Positions 34,762 to 46,000 of a stretch of 64,000 nt of DNA are shown piece after piece (positions within the stretch are counted from its first letter, which is position 1; each line of letters begins with the position of its first letter). Source of the DNA: Enterobacteriaceae bacterium LSJC7. Lineage in GTDB: Bacteria > Pseudomonadota > Gammaproteobacteria > Enterobacterales > Enterobacteriaceae. Below the pieces are notes generated by a model. That model had not been told where the DNA came from. It did no database searches and worked only from the letters and a program-made list of their open reading frames with translations. Where the stretch lies: positions 310,001 to 374,000 of the forward strand of contig AMFN01000004.1 of NCBI GenBank assembly GCA_000302695.1, in the 5' to 3' direction. The position numbers and the translations under genes were made by a program.

Positions 34762-37209
34762 TTATGCTTTCTTCACATCAACAAGGTTGCTGTGCTGCGG
34801 GTTGCCTTTCGCCAGAGGAGAAGGGCGCTGCGTGGTGATAACGTTCATGCTGCCGCCGTGGTCAACGCCGTTAGCATCCGGGGCGTACCAGGCACCTTCA
34901 CCGAGCGCCACCACGCCTGGAATAATGCGCGGTGTGACTTTGGCGTTAATACGGATCTCGCCACGATCGTTAAAGATGCTCACCAGATCGCCGTTGCTAA
35001 TCCCTCTTTCGTGCGCATCGATGGGGTTTATCCACATCTCCTGGCGGCAGGCCGCTTTGAGCACATCGACGTTGCCGTAGGTTGAGTGCACGCGCGATTT
35101 GTAATGGAAGCCGCACATTTGCAGCGGATACTTGTTTGTCAGCGGGTCGAGATGGCTTTCAAAGCCCGGTGAGTAAACCGGTAGTGCTGCGATAACATCG
35201 CCCTGCGGCAACTGCCAGGTGCTTGCCAGTTCGGCCAGGCGTGAAGAGTAGATTTCAATTTTGCCGGACGGCGTTTTCAGCGGGTTGGCATCCGGGTCTT
35301 CACGGAACGCCTTGTGCGCCACGAAATGGCCGCGTGGGTCCATCATTTTGAAAATGCCCTGCTCGCGAAACGCCTCGAAGGACGGTAAATCCGGGATGTT
35401 GTTGGCTTTGGTTTTGTCGTACAGATGGCGCAGCCACTCTTCCTGGGTTTTGCCCTCGGTGAACTGTTGCTCCACGTTCATACGCCGTGCTATTTCGGTA
35501 CACATGTCGTAAACCGTGCGGCATTCAAAGCGCGGCTTGATGGCCTGGCTTGCGAAAATGGCGTAACCGAGGTTGCTGGTGTAGCCGTCCATGCAAAAAT
35601 CCATCTGCTCAGAGGCGGTGCAGTCCGGCAGCAGCAGGTCAGCGTATTTTGCAGACGAGGTCATGTGGTTATCAATGACCACAATCATTTCGCACTTCTT
35701 GTCGTCCTGCAAAATGGCGTGGGTTTTGTTGATGTCTGAATGCTGGTTGACGAGCGAGTTGCTGGCGTAGTTCCAGATAAATTTAATTGGCACATCGAGC
35801 TTGTCTTTGCCGCGCACGCCGTCAGCGGTGGCGGTCATTTGCGGCCCGCGCTCAATGGCATCGGTCCACAGGAACACCGAAATGCTGGCTTTGACCGGGT
35901 TTTCCAGTACCGGCATGCGTTCAAACGGAATGGCGTAGCTGCCTTCGCGTGCGCCAGTGTTGCCGCCAGCAATGCCGACGTTGCCGGTTAAAATCGGCAG
36001 CATGGCAATAGCGCGAGCGGTCAGTTCGCCGTTGGCGTGGCGCTGTGGTCCCCAGCCCTGGGCGATATAAGCCGGTTTGGCGCTGCCGATTTCCCGTGCC
36101 AGCTTGATGATTTTGTCAGCCGGGATGCCGGTAATCTCAGAAGCCCACTGCGGCGTTTTTTCGGTGTTGTCTGCGCCCTGGCCGAGAATATAGGCCTTGT
36201 AGTGGCTGTTTGCCGGGGCCTCCGGCGGCAGCGTTTTTTCGTCGTAACCCACGCAGTATTTATCAAGAAACGCCTGGTCGACCAGATTTTCTGTAATCAG
36301 CACGTGGGCGAGGCCGGCGACCAGTGCGGCATCGGTGCCAGGGCGAATCGGGATCCACTCATCTTCACGCCCGGCGGCGGTATCGGTGTAGCGCGGATCG
36401 ATAACGATCATACGCGCGTTGGAGCGCTCGCGTGCCTGCTGTAGCTGGTAAGTTATGCCGCCGCCGCTCATGCGCGTTTCGGCCGGGTTATTACCAAACA
36501 GCACCACCAGCCTGGAGTTCTCGATATCTGAAATGCTGTTGCCGTCGCCGCTGCCGTAGGTGTACGGCATGGCGCAGCTGATTTGCGCGGTGCTGTAGGT
36601 GCCGTAATGGTTAAGGTAACCGCCAACGCAGTTCATCAGGCGCGCTACCGGCGAGTTAGCCGGTGGCCAGGAGCGGGCAACGGTGCCGCCTAATGCCCCA
36701 GTGCCGTAATTAAGGTAAATGGCTTCGTTGCCGTAATCTTTGATAATGCGTTGCAGGTTGTCGCTGATTAAATCAAACGCCTCTTCCCAGCTGATGCGCT
36801 TAAATTTGCCTTCTCCGCGCTTGCCGGTTCTGAGCATCGGATATTTAAGCCGGTCCGGGTTATAGACCCGCCGACGCATGGAGCGCCCGCGCAGGCAGGC
36901 TCTGACCTGATGCTTGTCGCCATAAATATCCGGGCCGGTATTATCGGTTTCGACATATTTTATTTCGCCATCGACAATATGCATCCGCAACGGGCAGCGG
37001 CTGCCGCAGTTAACGGTGCACGCGCTCCAGACGACTTTTTCTTCAGGCTGGTGGGGAACATTACTGGCTTGTGCCATTTGAATGAAAGGCAAGCCGAAGG
37101 CACCGCTGGCGCTGGCCAGACCGCCGAGCGCCGTGGCTTTCATCAGGCGACGGCGGCTGACGCAAGACTGCAATAACGGGTCGGTAATTTTGTTATCCAC
37201 ATTACTCAT
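34762..37209 (-). CDS. dmsA: DmsA, molybdopterin DMSO reductase catalytic subunit
   Basis: An 815-aa bis-MGD oxidoreductase that reduces dimethyl sulfoxide and related S/N-oxides during anaerobic respiration. A twin-arginine signal SRRRLMK is at residues 18-24 with a hydrophobic stretch to about 45. Cys ligands for the N-terminal cluster are in CTVNCGSRC and, about 35 residues on, VRACLRG. The block GAWYAPDANGVDHGGS-like sequence near the C-terminus (GEGAWYAPD) is typical of the family. First gene of dmsABC. A probable FNR-dependent promoter lies about 100 bases upstream. Confidence 0.95.
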   Translation of the reverse strand: MSNVDNKITDPLLQSCVSRRRLMKATALGGLASASGAFGLPFIQMAQASNVPHQPEEKVVWSACTVNCGSRCPLRMHIVDGEIKYVETDNTGPDIYGDKHQVRACLRGRSMRRRVYNPDRLKYPMLRTGKRGEGKFKRISWEEAFDLISDNLQRIIKDYGNEAIYLNYGTGALGGTVARSWPPANSPVARLMNCVGGYLNHYGTYSTAQISCAMPYTYGSGDGNSISDIENSRLVVLFGNNPAETRMSGGGITYQLQQARERSNARMIVIDPRYTDTAAGREDEWIPIRPGTDAALVAGLAHVLITENLVDQAFLDKYCVGYDEKTLPPEAPANSHYKAYILGQGADNTEKTPQWASEITGIPADKIIKLAREIGSAKPAYIAQGWGPQRHANGELTARAIAMLPILTGNVGIAGGNTGAREGSYAIPFERMPVLENPVKASISVFLWTDAIERGPQMTATADGVRGKDKLDVPIKFIWNYASNSLVNQHSDINKTHAILQDDKKCEMIVVIDNHMTSSAKYADLLLPDCTASEQMDFCMDGYTSNLGYAIFASQAIKPRFECRTVYDMCTEIARRMNVEQQFTEGKTQEEWLRHLYDKTKANNIPDLPSFEAFREQGIFKMMDPRGHFVAHKAFREDPDANPLKTPSGKIEIYSSRLAELASTWQLPQGDVIAALPVYSPGFESHLDPLTNKYPLQMCGFHYKSRVHSTYGNVDVLKAACRQEMWINPIDAHERGISNGDLVSIFNDRGEIRINAKVTPRIIPGVVALGEGAWYAPDANGVDHGGSMNVITTQRPSPLAKGNPQHSNLVDVKKA

Positions 37210-37304
37210 AACTGCTCCTGATGGCGGGATATTCCCTGAATTTGTATCCTTGTTATTTTATAAATGTTGCTTTTTTGTCATGAAATAAAATAAAGGCTTT
37301 CAGA

Positions 37305-37352
37305 GGGTATACGATTATGAACAAGCCCCCGGTCGGTGTTGTTTAAAGTCAA
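37305..37352 (-). promoter_or_regulatory. Candidate FNR-activated promoter of dmsA
   Basis: On the - strand TTGAC-TTTA-AACAA (37339-37352) matches the FNR consensus TTGAT-N4-ATCAA at eight of ten positions. A CATAAT -10 element lies at 37314-37319. The site centre falls about 39-41 bases from the predicted start, the usual position for class II FNR activation. E. coli dmsA is FNR-activated, which fits. Confidence 0.5.
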
Positions 37353-37635
37353 TGATTCACTGGAGATATGGTGATTATTTTTTATCTGTGATTTATTTCA
37401 CAATCCGTTATTCATTATGAGATGAAAGACATCATAAATAATATCTTTCTGGTTATTGAAGAATGGGAATAATAGTTATTCTCATAGCGTTGATGGCGCG
37501 TGGTGAAATTATATATTCATTTTTCGATGTGTGTTTAAATATATAGCGCTGGCAGTATAATTGGAAAGATTCTCACGATCGTGTGTGGGCGAGGTTTATA
37601 GCTGACTCATGAGGGAAAGCGGCATGCGGCAGGCG
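37353..37635. other. AT-rich spacer between dmsA and pbpC
   Basis: No gene is supported. This AT-rich stretch separates the dmsA promoter from the 3' end of pbpC; both genes lie on the - strand. A long + strand frame begins at 37609 but reads antisense through pbpC and is rejected. Confidence 0.4.
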
Positions 37636-39999
37636 TTAGTGGATCCATTCTATGTTCACAATGCGGCTGTCGGCACGTCCGCGATCGTCCACCGCACGAA
37701 TGCGGTAACGACCATTATTGACCGGTCGCCACTCCAGTGGCGTTTTGCTTACGCTACTGCCGAGATAGGCATCATCCACAAACCAGTAAATGGTTTTGCT
37801 GCTCGCGTCTGTCACCGCGTTAAAGGCAATTTTATCGCGCCCGCCCTGCGATTGACGCAGTGTATAGGTGGTGTTGCGAAGGGGGGAGGTAATGCGCGGT
37901 GGATTGCCGCTTACGGCAGCGACGCCGTTCGCGCAGCGGTTAACCGGTGGCTGGCGTTTGGGAAGCCCGGCAAGCGCAAAGACGCTGGCAAGGTCAGATG
38001 GCCAGAACTCATAGATCTCGGTACGCGTTTGTGCGCGATCATAAGGTGGGCAGGCTACTTCGCCGGTGTGAATGTCCACGACTACCGGGCGATAAACGGT
38101 ATCGACAGTAATGGGGGATTTGCCGGGGATAAACCAGGTTTTCCCCCTTTGCTGGCACCAGGGCGTGGGCAGATTGCCGCTGGTAAGGCAAATATCTACA
38201 CGGCTGAGGTTGGCCGGAAAGGGGCGCTTTGGCTCACTCAGGCGCGGGTAGCTGGCGTTAATGCTGTCGATGATATTGAAAAACAGTGGCGCAGCGGCAT
38301 CTGCGCCAACAAAGGCGTTGTTACCACGGCTGTCGAAATTGCCCTGCCAGACCACCAGCGCGTAAGGGCCAAACACGCCCGCGCTCCAGGCATCGCGAAA
38401 TCCCCAGGAGGTGCCGGTTTTCCAGTAAACGGGCAGGGCGGCAGGGCGCTGTGCCAGCGTGTCGCCAGGACGGCGGTGCTGGCGCAGCATATCGAGCGTG
38501 ATAAAGCTTGCCTCTTCACTTAAAAGACGCACTGGTGTTGCCTGGGGGGCACTCTCCAGCATGCGCAGCGGCTGTAGCTCGCCGCGGTTAGCCAACAGAG
38601 CATACAGCTTTGCCAGCTCCTGTGCGGTGACCTCGCCCCCGCCCAGCACCAGCGACAGACCATAGTGGTTCTCGCTTGCCATCCCCGCTACGCCAGAAAG
38701 ACGCAAAAACTGATAAAACGAAGGTTGGCGTAATTGAGACGCAACCCAGACGGCAGGAATGTTGCGGCTGTAGTTCAGCGCATCTGTTGCCGTGAGCGGG
38801 CCGAGAAAGCGGCGGTCAAAGTTCTCAGGCGCGTAGCTGCCAAAGCTTGAAGGAACATCTTTAAGGACCGTCATGGGGTGCAGAACGCCCTGTTCCAGGC
38901 CAAGCGCGTAGATAAATGGCTTGAGCGTGGAGCCAGGGGAGCGTTTGGCGTGTGTGCCGTTCACCTGACCGTGGATAGCGCGGTTGTAGTAATCCGCTGA
39001 GCCAACCAGCGCACGCACGCCCATGTCTCGGGTATCCACCAGTACAACCGCAGAGTTGTGGATACCGCGCTGTTGGTTACGGGTGATAAACGCACTAACC
39101 TGGCGCTCAACCAGCCGCTGTAGCCCGGCATCGAGCGTGGTGTTGATGCGGCTGCCCTGGGCCAGGAAGCGGTTTTGCTGTTGCAGTTGCTCAATAAAAT
39201 GCGGGGCGATGTAGGGCATTTGCTCCGGCTGGCGTAGCGCCAGCGGTAGCTGAAGCAGCGCCTGGTTGGCATTGTCCGTTGGGTAGACTTGCTGCCAGCG
39301 CCGGAACAGGCGCTCGCGGGCATGCTTCAGCGCCGGGCCAGGCACAGCGGTTTTGGCCGTCATGCGGTTACCTGGAGACTGTGGGAGCACGGCAAGCGTG
39401 AGCGCTTCTGGCAGCGTCAGCCCCTGCGGGGTTTTATTAAAGTAAATCAGGCTTGCCGCGCCAATGCTTTCAATGTTGCGCCCCCAGGGGGCGTAGTTGA
39501 GATAGGCTTCCAGAATATCGTGCTTGGAATAGCTCAGTTCAAGCTGGATAGCACGGGCGATTTGCACCAGCTTACCGGTTGGTGTGCGTGTGTTGAGGTG
39601 CCAGCGCATGCGCGCAAGCTGCATGGTAATAGTGGAGCCGCCCTGCATTCTGCCGCCCGCGATATAGCTGCGCCAGAAGCTGCGCACCAGGCTTACCGGG
39701 TTAAAACCGGGGTTGTAGTAAAACCAGCGGTCTTCGTGCAGCAGTACCGCCTGAGTCAGCAGTGGTGAAACGTTGTCGAGCGGTGTCCACAGGCGGTAGC
39801 GGTCGTCGTTAGCCAGGCTCAGGCGCAACAGCGTGCCGTTACGGTCATACCAGACTTTTGACAACGGAATGCCCTGGCGTAGCGGCGCGTGCGGCCACAG
39901 GCGAAAGCCTGCCAGCAGCAGTGCCAGCAACACCACGACAACCGCCAGGTTTTGCAGCCAGCGCTTGAGGTTTGGAGACAGGCCGGACAACATTTTCAT
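37636..39999 (-). CDS. pbpC: PbpC, penicillin-binding protein 1C
   Basis: A 787-aa class A-type penicillin-binding protein. A membrane anchor at residues 18-32 is followed by a GT51 transglycosylase domain with the catalytic glutamate in HEDRWF (Glu89) and GGSTITMQLAR (120-130). The transpeptidase domain has STLK (357-360) and KTG (527-529). A C-terminal PBP1C-specific domain occupies the last 100 residues. It polymerises peptidoglycan at the periplasmic face. Only 53 bases separate it from the macroglobulin gene upstream; this pairing is conserved in many bacteria. Confidence 0.94.
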   Translation of the reverse strand: MKMLSGLSPNLKRWLQNLAVVVVLLALLLAGFRLWPHAPLRQGIPLSKVWYDRNGTLLRLSLANDDRYRLWTPLDNVSPLLTQAVLLHEDRWFYYNPGFNPVSLVRSFWRSYIAGGRMQGGSTITMQLARMRWHLNTRTPTGKLVQIARAIQLELSYSKHDILEAYLNYAPWGRNIESIGAASLIYFNKTPQGLTLPEALTLAVLPQSPGNRMTAKTAVPGPALKHARERLFRRWQQVYPTDNANQALLQLPLALRQPEQMPYIAPHFIEQLQQQNRFLAQGSRINTTLDAGLQRLVERQVSAFITRNQQRGIHNSAVVLVDTRDMGVRALVGSADYYNRAIHGQVNGTHAKRSPGSTLKPFIYALGLEQGVLHPMTVLKDVPSSFGSYAPENFDRRFLGPLTATDALNYSRNIPAVWVASQLRQPSFYQFLRLSGVAGMASENHYGLSLVLGGGEVTAQELAKLYALLANRGELQPLRMLESAPQATPVRLLSEEASFITLDMLRQHRRPGDTLAQRPAALPVYWKTGTSWGFRDAWSAGVFGPYALVVWQGNFDSRGNNAFVGADAAAPLFFNIIDSINASYPRLSEPKRPFPANLSRVDICLTSGNLPTPWCQQRGKTWFIPGKSPITVDTVYRPVVVDIHTGEVACPPYDRAQTRTEIYEFWPSDLASVFALAGLPKRQPPVNRCANGVAAVSGNPPRITSPLRNTTYTLRQSQGGRDKIAFNAVTDASSKTIYWFVDDAYLGSSVSKTPLEWRPVNNGRYRIRAVDDRGRADSRIVNIEWIH

Positions 40000-40052
40000 G
40001 GGCTACTCAACATCTGACGCCGCCCCGGAGTGCGGCGGCGTCAGAACAACGT

Positions 40053-43000
40053 TTAACGCTCAACCACCGTCAGTTTGCCCTGGCTTACCGACAGCGCCTG
40101 GACTTCACGGTCATACATGGCCTCGCCATACGCCGGCGGGATAGTGAAGCTACCGGTATTGGTGGCTTTAATCTGGTAGACGAAGGTCTGTACTTCGGAC
40201 GTTGCGCTACCGTAGATAATGACCCGGTCTTCACGGATATCGCTGTAATCCGGGCTCCAGGTGGAGCCAGACGCTGCCAGCGGTGAGAGCCAGCCGCCGT
40301 TACTCTCTTGTGCGTCCGCTTCATCCTCTTCACTTTCTGGCTCAGGTGCGGATTGCTGCACGACCTCAAAGCCGCCCGGCAGCAGGTCAACAATAGCCAG
40401 ATTGTTCAGCCCTTCTTTGCTGTTGGCGCGGATTTTCAGGTGCACGTTGACCTTCTGCCCAATCGCCACCTGGGTGAGCGGCTTGCCCTGTTCGTCGGTG
40501 TAATCGCGGGTGATTTCCAGTCCGCGCGACAGCGCTTTGCCAGGTGCAGCCACGTCATAACCGGCCTGCGTGACCACATACCAGGCCGGGGCGTTACCGT
40601 GGTTTTCAAAGCGAAGGGTCTGGGCATCTGCGCTGAACGCACCCTGGGCAAACATGCCCTGCATGGTGGAAATCAGCGTCGGCTCGATGTTACTGCGTTT
40701 GCTGTTTTGCAAAATACTCAGCGTATCGCCTTCGCCCTGAGCATTTGTGACCTGTGAGGAATAGCTTTCCAGCGCCAGGATGCTCATGGCTGAGGAGAAG
40801 GTGGTATTGCGCTGATCCTTAAGCGCAATCGTCATGTTTTCCAGCACCTGTGGCGGAATGTCGGGCGTTTTTTCCGGGAAGTGGCGCGTGATGAGATACA
40901 GGCGTGTGGCGTCCTGCACCAGCGGATCGTAATAGTTTTGCGTCCACCAGGCTTTGCTCCACGCCTGTCCGAGTTGCTTCCAGCTCGGCTCCATAAGCGC
41001 CTTCGCCTCTTTATCCATTTTCAGCAGGCGGTAAGACGAGGCCAGATACAGCGCACTTAAGTCTGTTTGCCAGTCTTGCGCAGACAGGTTTTGCAGCCTG
41101 CTCTGGGTGGTAGCCAGCGCTCCCGTGGTGATTTCACCCTGGCGCGTGAGCAGATAGATGGCCCAGCTGCTAAGACGCAGGCGGTACATATCGTCATAAG
41201 GTGTGGCTGCCAGCTCGCGCAGTGCACCGTTGGCGTCCTCCAGCATACCGGCAGGTAGCGTAAAGCCCGCCTCTTTAGCCTCAAGCAGTAGTTGCACTAC
41301 CCATGGCGTAATAAACGGCTCGGCTTGCGGCGTGGAGCGCCACATACCAAACGCACCGTCATCGTTCTGGCGCGAGCGCAGCACACCCAGCAGTGACTGT
41401 AGCTGTTGGTTGGCCTGCGCCGGGTTTATGTTGCTGCGCAGTTCCGGGTAGCGGCTTTGCAACAACATGGGCACGGTGCGGCTGGCGATTTGCTCCGAGC
41501 AGTAGTAAGGATAGTTAGTCAGGTACTGCGCCAGGCCGTCACTGAGCACCAGCGGTGAATGGGAGAGCGCGGCTTTGCGCTGAGCAAAGTCGTCAAACAT
41601 GTTGCGCAGACCGTCAATGCTCTGGCTGCTGCCGCTCATGCGCCCCATTACCGACTGCGTGCGGTACGGCGATGCCGGACGCACAGAGGTACTCAGCGTG
41701 CGGCGGCTGGACTTGTCGGCGTAACGGGCGTCAAACACCAGCGGGGCGTCGCCAGGCAGCGTTTTTGCGCGCAGGCGGAAGGTGACGACGCCTTCACGTT
41801 TTGCCGCCAGTTGCAGGCTGCGCGCGGCATCGCCCACCACTTCGAGCTGCGGTGGCGGCGTGACCGTAAGGCTGATGTCCGCGGTTTTACCGTTCAGGTC
41901 TTCGAGGTTGTTGCTAACGCCTACGCTTACGTCAAACTCATCACCGGGTGCAACCATTGCCGGGACTTCTGGCGTCATGATGAAGTTGTCGCGCACGGTG
42001 GTGGCGGTCTGGGCTTTGCCAATTTTGTCCGGCGTGGCAGAAACGGCCATGACGCGGATTTTGCCGTTGAAGTAGTCCGGCACCGGATAAGTGAATACGT
42101 GCTCGCCGTTCACCTCGGTAATGCCCGACCAGTAAGCCACGGGTTTATCCCGCTTGCGCTTAAACGGGTTCAGATGCAGGTCCAGTCCCTCGCCGCCGTC
42201 ACCGCCGGGTGCTGCGCTCAGCGCCATCAGCTTGCTGAACTCTGGCAGGATCAAATCGAGGATCTGCGCGCTCTCCACCGCCAGTTCACGCTTGCGGAAG
42301 AACCAGTCGAGCGGATCTTTAAGGCGATAACGTGCTACCTGCAAAATGCCTTCATCCACGGCAAACAGCGCTACCTTCTGCGGCCCGTCGGTGTTGACCG
42401 TCATTGTCAGGTTTTGGCCAGGCTTAATTACCTCTGGCACCGAAATGCTCAGCGCGTTGCGGTGGGCGACCGGGTCAATCTTAAACGGCATCACGCCATA
42501 GCTCAGCGGGCTCATAAAGATTTCATCGGAGTTAATGTCACGCACAAACTGGACGTTGATATAGCCATTACCTTCCATTGCCGCAGGTACACGGATGCGC
42601 TGTACAGAACTGGTGGTGTCGGTGTGAAACCACTGCCAGGCGTAAACGTTGTCTTTCTCAATGGTGATAAGGCCGCTGCCGGTGTATGGCGCGCTGATGG
42701 AAACTTCAATCTCCTCGCCTGGCAGATAGCTTTGCTTATCAAGCCTTAGCTTCAGCTCGGCGTTGCGGTCCAGCGAGCGGGCTACGTTAGCATCTCCGGC
42801 CACGCTGTAAGCGATACGGTTGAGCGTTTTGCCCTGCGCGTTTTGTACAATCAGCACGTAATCGCCTGGCTTGTCGGTGGCAAGCGGCAAGTTGACGCCC
42901 TGTTCAGGCAGGTTGAGCGGTTCCTCAGAGAGTGGGATTTCTTTAAGCTTTGACTCGTATTTGTAAACACCAGAATCCTGCTTAGTCAGCACCGAAATAT

Positions 43001-46000
43001 ACTTCTGTTCGCTCAGTACGAGTTTAAGACTGGAAAGGGCGATTTGTTTAAGCGAGGGATCAATGGCGACCAGATGCAGGTTGCGCGCTGCGTTGAGCTT
43101 CACGTAACTGAGGTTGCCGTCTGCTTTTGCCCCAATGAGATAGTCATAAGGCGAAACCAGTGCGCGGGCGGTTGCCGCAACGGAACGCCCGCTACCGGCA
43201 ACGAAGGCTTCGGAGATAAGCTGTAACTGGTAGGTGGCATCGCCCCAGTCTTTAAGGTTAAGCGCAATCTGTGCTTCGCCTTTTTCGTCGGTGGTGCTGT
43301 CTTCCAGTGTGTTTTCAAAACCGTCGTTGTTGGGACGTGCTTCGTAGAACGCGTAATCCTGAAATTGCGGGAAGCTCGGCCAGGTCGGGCGCAGGGTCAG
43401 CTTAGACGCCACGCGTCGCTGCTGCGCTGGAGTACCAAACAGATTTTGCACGTCAATACTGGCCCGCAGTTCTGAGGGTTTAACCCAGCCCTGAGTGCGC
43501 TCTGGAGTGAGTGCGAGTTTCACCTTCAACTGGTCTGGCTCAAACTCTTTTACATTAACCGTGGTGTAGCCAAGTAGCGTGCTGTTTTCTTTGTTTTTAC
43601 CCGGCAGATACAGATACACGGTCCACTCACCGGTTGGTGAGTTCTCCTGCGTGGTGTAGCTCAGTTCGTTAAAGCCGCTGGCATCCAGCGTGAGCGGCAC
43701 GGTGGACATGAGCCTGTCACGTGGGTCGTGAATTTCGGCGCTTACTGGCACACCGGCAAGCGCCACGCCCCAGTCGGCAGCGCGGGTTAGCAGGCCAATG
43801 TTGAAGGTATCCCCAGGGCGATACACGCCACGGTCAGAGAACAGATAGCTGCTTAACGCGCGCGGATCGGTTGGCGTTTCGTCACCGCCGGTATCAAAGC
43901 GTGAGAAATCCAGGCCACGGTCGTTGTAGCGACCGGTTGGCAGGAACGACACGTCACCCTCTTTTTCCACCAGGAACATCACTGGCGTGCGTTCATGGGT
44001 GTAAACATCCAGCGGCGGGAAGCGCACGTGACCAGACATATCGGTGTTCTGGCTTAAAAGGCGCGTACCGTTGCGGGCAATGACCGACACCTGGGCATTG
44101 CTGACCGGCTCGCCGCTGTGGATAGACTGCACAAACACGTCGCGGGTTTTGTTTTGCGCGCGTTTGGCGATGATGCCAAGGTCAGTCACCACCACAAAGC
44201 GCGAATCGCTCGCGTTGACGGCGCGATCGTCGGACTCATCATCGTCATAGTCTGAATTAGCGTCTTGTGCCTGTGGTTTGGCCTGCGGGTCCCACTCAGA
44301 GAGCGTCAGCAGGAATATGCCGCGGTGCGAGGCCGGGTTAGTGGACAGATACTGTGACAGGTCAATGCCCTGATAGCTGACTTCGCCAGGCTTCGTGTTA
44401 TTGACCGCCGTCTGGAACTGAAAGTGCTCGGTAAAATATTCGTCGTTCAGCCGGTCAAAGCTTGCCGAGGAGAAGGTGTCACTTTTAAAAGAGACGATAT
44501 GCTGTAGCTGGCTTGGGATAACGCGCTTAATATCCATACGCAGCCCCGGTACGTTACGGGCGGCGACGCTGATTTTCTTGTCACCGCTTACCGACAGCAA
44601 TGAGCCTTCAGAGGTAAAACGCAGCGTTTTCGGGTAATCGGGGACTTTCACAATGCGCCAGACTTTCTCCGGCATTTTATAGCCGCCGGAAGAGGTCATG
44701 CGCGGTGAGATCTCCAGCAAGACAAAACGATGTGCCGGTGCGTCAAAACGGAAGCTGAACTGCTGTTGATACTCTTCTTCACTGTCATTGAGTGCTAAGT
44801 CCAGCACGCTAGACTGCGCTAACACCGTGTTGTCTACGCTGTTTACGCTGCTCCACGGATAGAAGTAACTGGTGTCTTCAACTTCACGCGGCTCGTCAGG
44901 GTGGCGCTGCGGCAGCAGCCAGGCTTTCACGGCGCGAGCAGTGTCTTTGTCTTTCACCGCATCGCTGAAGGTCACAACCAGCACGCGCTGGCTTTGCAGG
45001 CTGGCGTTGTCCACCACCTGCGCGCTGGTATCTTCCACCCGCAGGCTGAAAAGATTCGGTACCGACACCCGGCTGCTTTTGGCGTCACGCGTGGCATTTG
45101 ACGGTACGCTCGCCTTCACGCCGCGCCCAACAGTCAGATGTACAGTACCGCCGTTATCCAGTGCCAGGAGCGGTTCGGAATGCACCCAGGCGTTAAGTTT
45201 TTTCTCGTCGTAAACCAGTGAGTACTTAAGCGGGCGCTCGGTTTTCGATTTCCCTTCGCTCAGGCCCAACGACAGCTGTTTTTCAAAGCTGGCGACATCA
45301 ACCGGGGCGTTGAATTTGATGTTAAAAATTGCGCTGCGTTTCTGGTTATCCTGCGGGTCCCGGTAGTACTCTGCCTTACCCGTCTCATAGCCAAATGCTG
45401 GAGTGGTCACCTCATAACGGGTTTCGCTGAGTTTGACCTGAGGAGCCAGAAGTGAATCAGGGTCGAGCGTTATCTGGTATTTCTCGCCCATGGGCAGCGG
45501 TTTTTTCGGCGTGAATGCCAGGCTGGTATCGCTGTCCCAACGCCACTCCCCTTCAACGGCCGGACTGAGGGTAACGCCTTTTTCAGGTGTTTTGCCAACC
45601 AGGGTAATGGGGGCGGCGGAGTGTTGAAACGTTAGCGTTATTGGCTGTGGCGTGATGCGGGCTGCCGCGTAGTCAACCGGCTCCGGGGATGAAACCTGCA
45701 CGCGGGTTTCCTGAATAACTAAGGGGGCAGGCTCAATCGGCTGCGGGCGGTTCTGCCACCACTGCCAGCCGTAAACGGCACCGGCTAAGGCACACAGCAG
45801 CACAAGGATACTGGCGAGCACGCCCTTTGCGTGGTGCTGTACGCCGTTTTCCAGTCGCATAAAGCCGCCTGCGACAGACGCCCACCAGCGCGGAGCCTGC
45901 CAGCGCAACTCGCCAAAAACAGGGCTAAGTACGCGCGCGAGTAGGCTAAAGATAAAGGCCAGCAGGCGGAAAATGCTGTTGATTAGCAAAAACGGCAGGC

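Noticed and set aside
37609-38523. 304-codon frame on the + strand
   Set aside because: Lies entirely antisense to pbpC, which has intact family motifs; composition reads as a shadow of the coding strand.
41559-42749. 396-codon frame on the + strand
   Set aside because: Antisense to the alpha-2-macroglobulin gene; Ala/Arg/His-rich shadow with no recognisable domain.
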